Shown here in pieces: positions 63,632 through 64,000 of a stretch of DNA of 64,000 nt (position 1 is the first letter of the stretch; the number at the start of each line of letters is the position of its first letter). This DNA is from Nocardia harenae NBRC 108248 (lineage in GTDB: Bacteria; Actinomycetota; Actinomycetes; Mycobacteriales; Mycobacteriaceae), in the NCBI RefSeq assembly GCF_001612885.1, contig NZ_BDBH01000001.1:62001-126000 (forward strand), written 5' to 3'. Both the position numbers and the translations under genes were made by a program. Below the pieces are notes generated by a model, which was given only the letters and a program-made list of their open reading frames with translations, did no database searches and was not told where the DNA came from.

Positions 63632-64000
63632 TGTTCACCGAAGCGCAGCTCTACTCGCCGGTGAGCCGCGGCGGCGACGGCGCGGTCCGAGTCCGGCTGA
63701 GCGCGGACCACCCGGGCGCGCACGACCCGGAGTACCGGGCCCGCCGCGATGCCATCGCGGCGCTCGCCCTCGCGCACGCGCCGGGCGAGCCGGCGCCGCG
63801 GGTGGCCTACACCGAGCGCGAGCACGCCGTCTGGCGCACCGTCGCCGCCGAGCTAGCGCGCAAGCACCGCCACTACGCGTGTGCCGAGATCCGGCACGCG
63901 GCACGGGAATTCGGGCTCCCCGCGGACCACGTGCCGCAGCTCGGCCAGGTCTCCGCCGCGCTGGCGCCGCTGAGCGGCTTCCGCTACGCGCCCGCGGCCG
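63632..64000 (+). CDS. phhA: Phenylalanine 4-hydroxylase (partial, N-terminal 123 aa)
   Basis: The start of an aromatic amino acid hydroxylase. ADHPGAHDPEYRARRDAIAALAL, then PRVAYTEREHAVWRTVAAEL, then LPADHVPQLGQVSAALAPLSGFRYAP match bacterial phenylalanine hydroxylases, which use pterin and non-heme iron to make tyrosine. The iron ligands lie beyond the window. The intergenic DNA before it has a CAGCTG word repeated 17 bp apart (63564-63586 region). Confidence 0.85.

Overview
This window reads as chromosome from a very GC-rich actinobacterium of the Mycobacteriales, most likely Nocardia or a close relative. The evidence is the gene content (AccD5/AccE5/AccA3 acyl-CoA carboxylase, mycothiol-type DinB-fold enzyme, ESX-linked small proteins, LAT/LrpA/Pcd lysine catabolism) and a gene order that, from memory, follows the Mycobacterium tuberculosis block Rv3274c to Rv3319 (fadE25, purE, purK, GtrA, PH protein, birA, accD5, accE5, maf, sseA, accA3, lat, lrpA, pcd, lhr, nei, glpD2, lpdA, Rv3304, amiA1, amiB1, deoD, pmmB, upp, Rv3311, add, deoA, cdd, sdhCDAB). 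The species call and the synteny are inference; no search was run.

Layout. 1-5.6 kb: the start of pntAA on the minus strand, then small genes (HIT hydrolase, DinB-fold enzyme, S51 peptidase, GtrA, FAD oxidase, GNAT). 5.7-20.2 kb: the fadE25/purEK/birA/acyl-CoA carboxylase block, with a TetR gene and a two-component system that M. tuberculosis lacks at this position. 20.3-26.9 kb: a transmembrane Ser/Thr kinase and the lysine catabolism genes lat, lrpA and pcd. 27-32.5 kb: the giant helicase Lhr and the DNA glycosylase Nei. 32.6-36.0 kb: an accessory segment with a toxin-antitoxin-like pair and a two-gene membrane module (a 71-aa membrane protein plus an HTH-TM-periplasmic-binding-protein receptor). 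36.1-40.8 kb: glycerol genes glpD and glpK and an aminotransferase. 40.9-43.2 kb: two lineage-type envelope proteins. 43.4-51.1 kb: lpdA, a gamma-glutamylcyclotransferase-like protein, two M20 amidohydrolases, an enoyl-CoA hydratase, deoD and pmmB. 51.3-58.8 kb: nucleoside salvage (upp, add, deoA, cdd) interrupted by a four-gene ESX-associated cassette with a WXG-NlpC/P60 hydrolase. 59.3-62.7 kb: the complete succinate dehydrogenase operon. 62.8-64 kb: radC and the start of a phenylalanine hydroxylase gene.

How the genes fit together. BirA biotinylates AccA3, which with AccD5 and AccE5 makes methylmalonyl-CoA or malonyl-CoA for lipid synthesis. Lat and Pcd turn lysine into alpha-aminoadipate under LrpA. 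DeoD, Add, Cdd, DeoA, Upp and PmmB form a nucleoside and sugar-phosphate salvage set. GlpK and GlpD feed glycerol into glycolysis, and SdhCDAB feeds the respiratory chain.

The most notable observations are: a rhodanese whose catalytic cysteine is serine; the HTH-TM-binding-protein receptor module; a 115-bp structured repeat present twice, each copy ending exactly at a minus-strand stop codon; about 20 genes that look leaderless, with TANNNT (or CACACT) 6-8 nt before the start codon; paired 15-bp palindromes flanking the fadE25 promoter next to a TetR gene; and three short tandem-repeat arrays. No rRNA, tRNA, CRISPR array or insertion sequence was seen.
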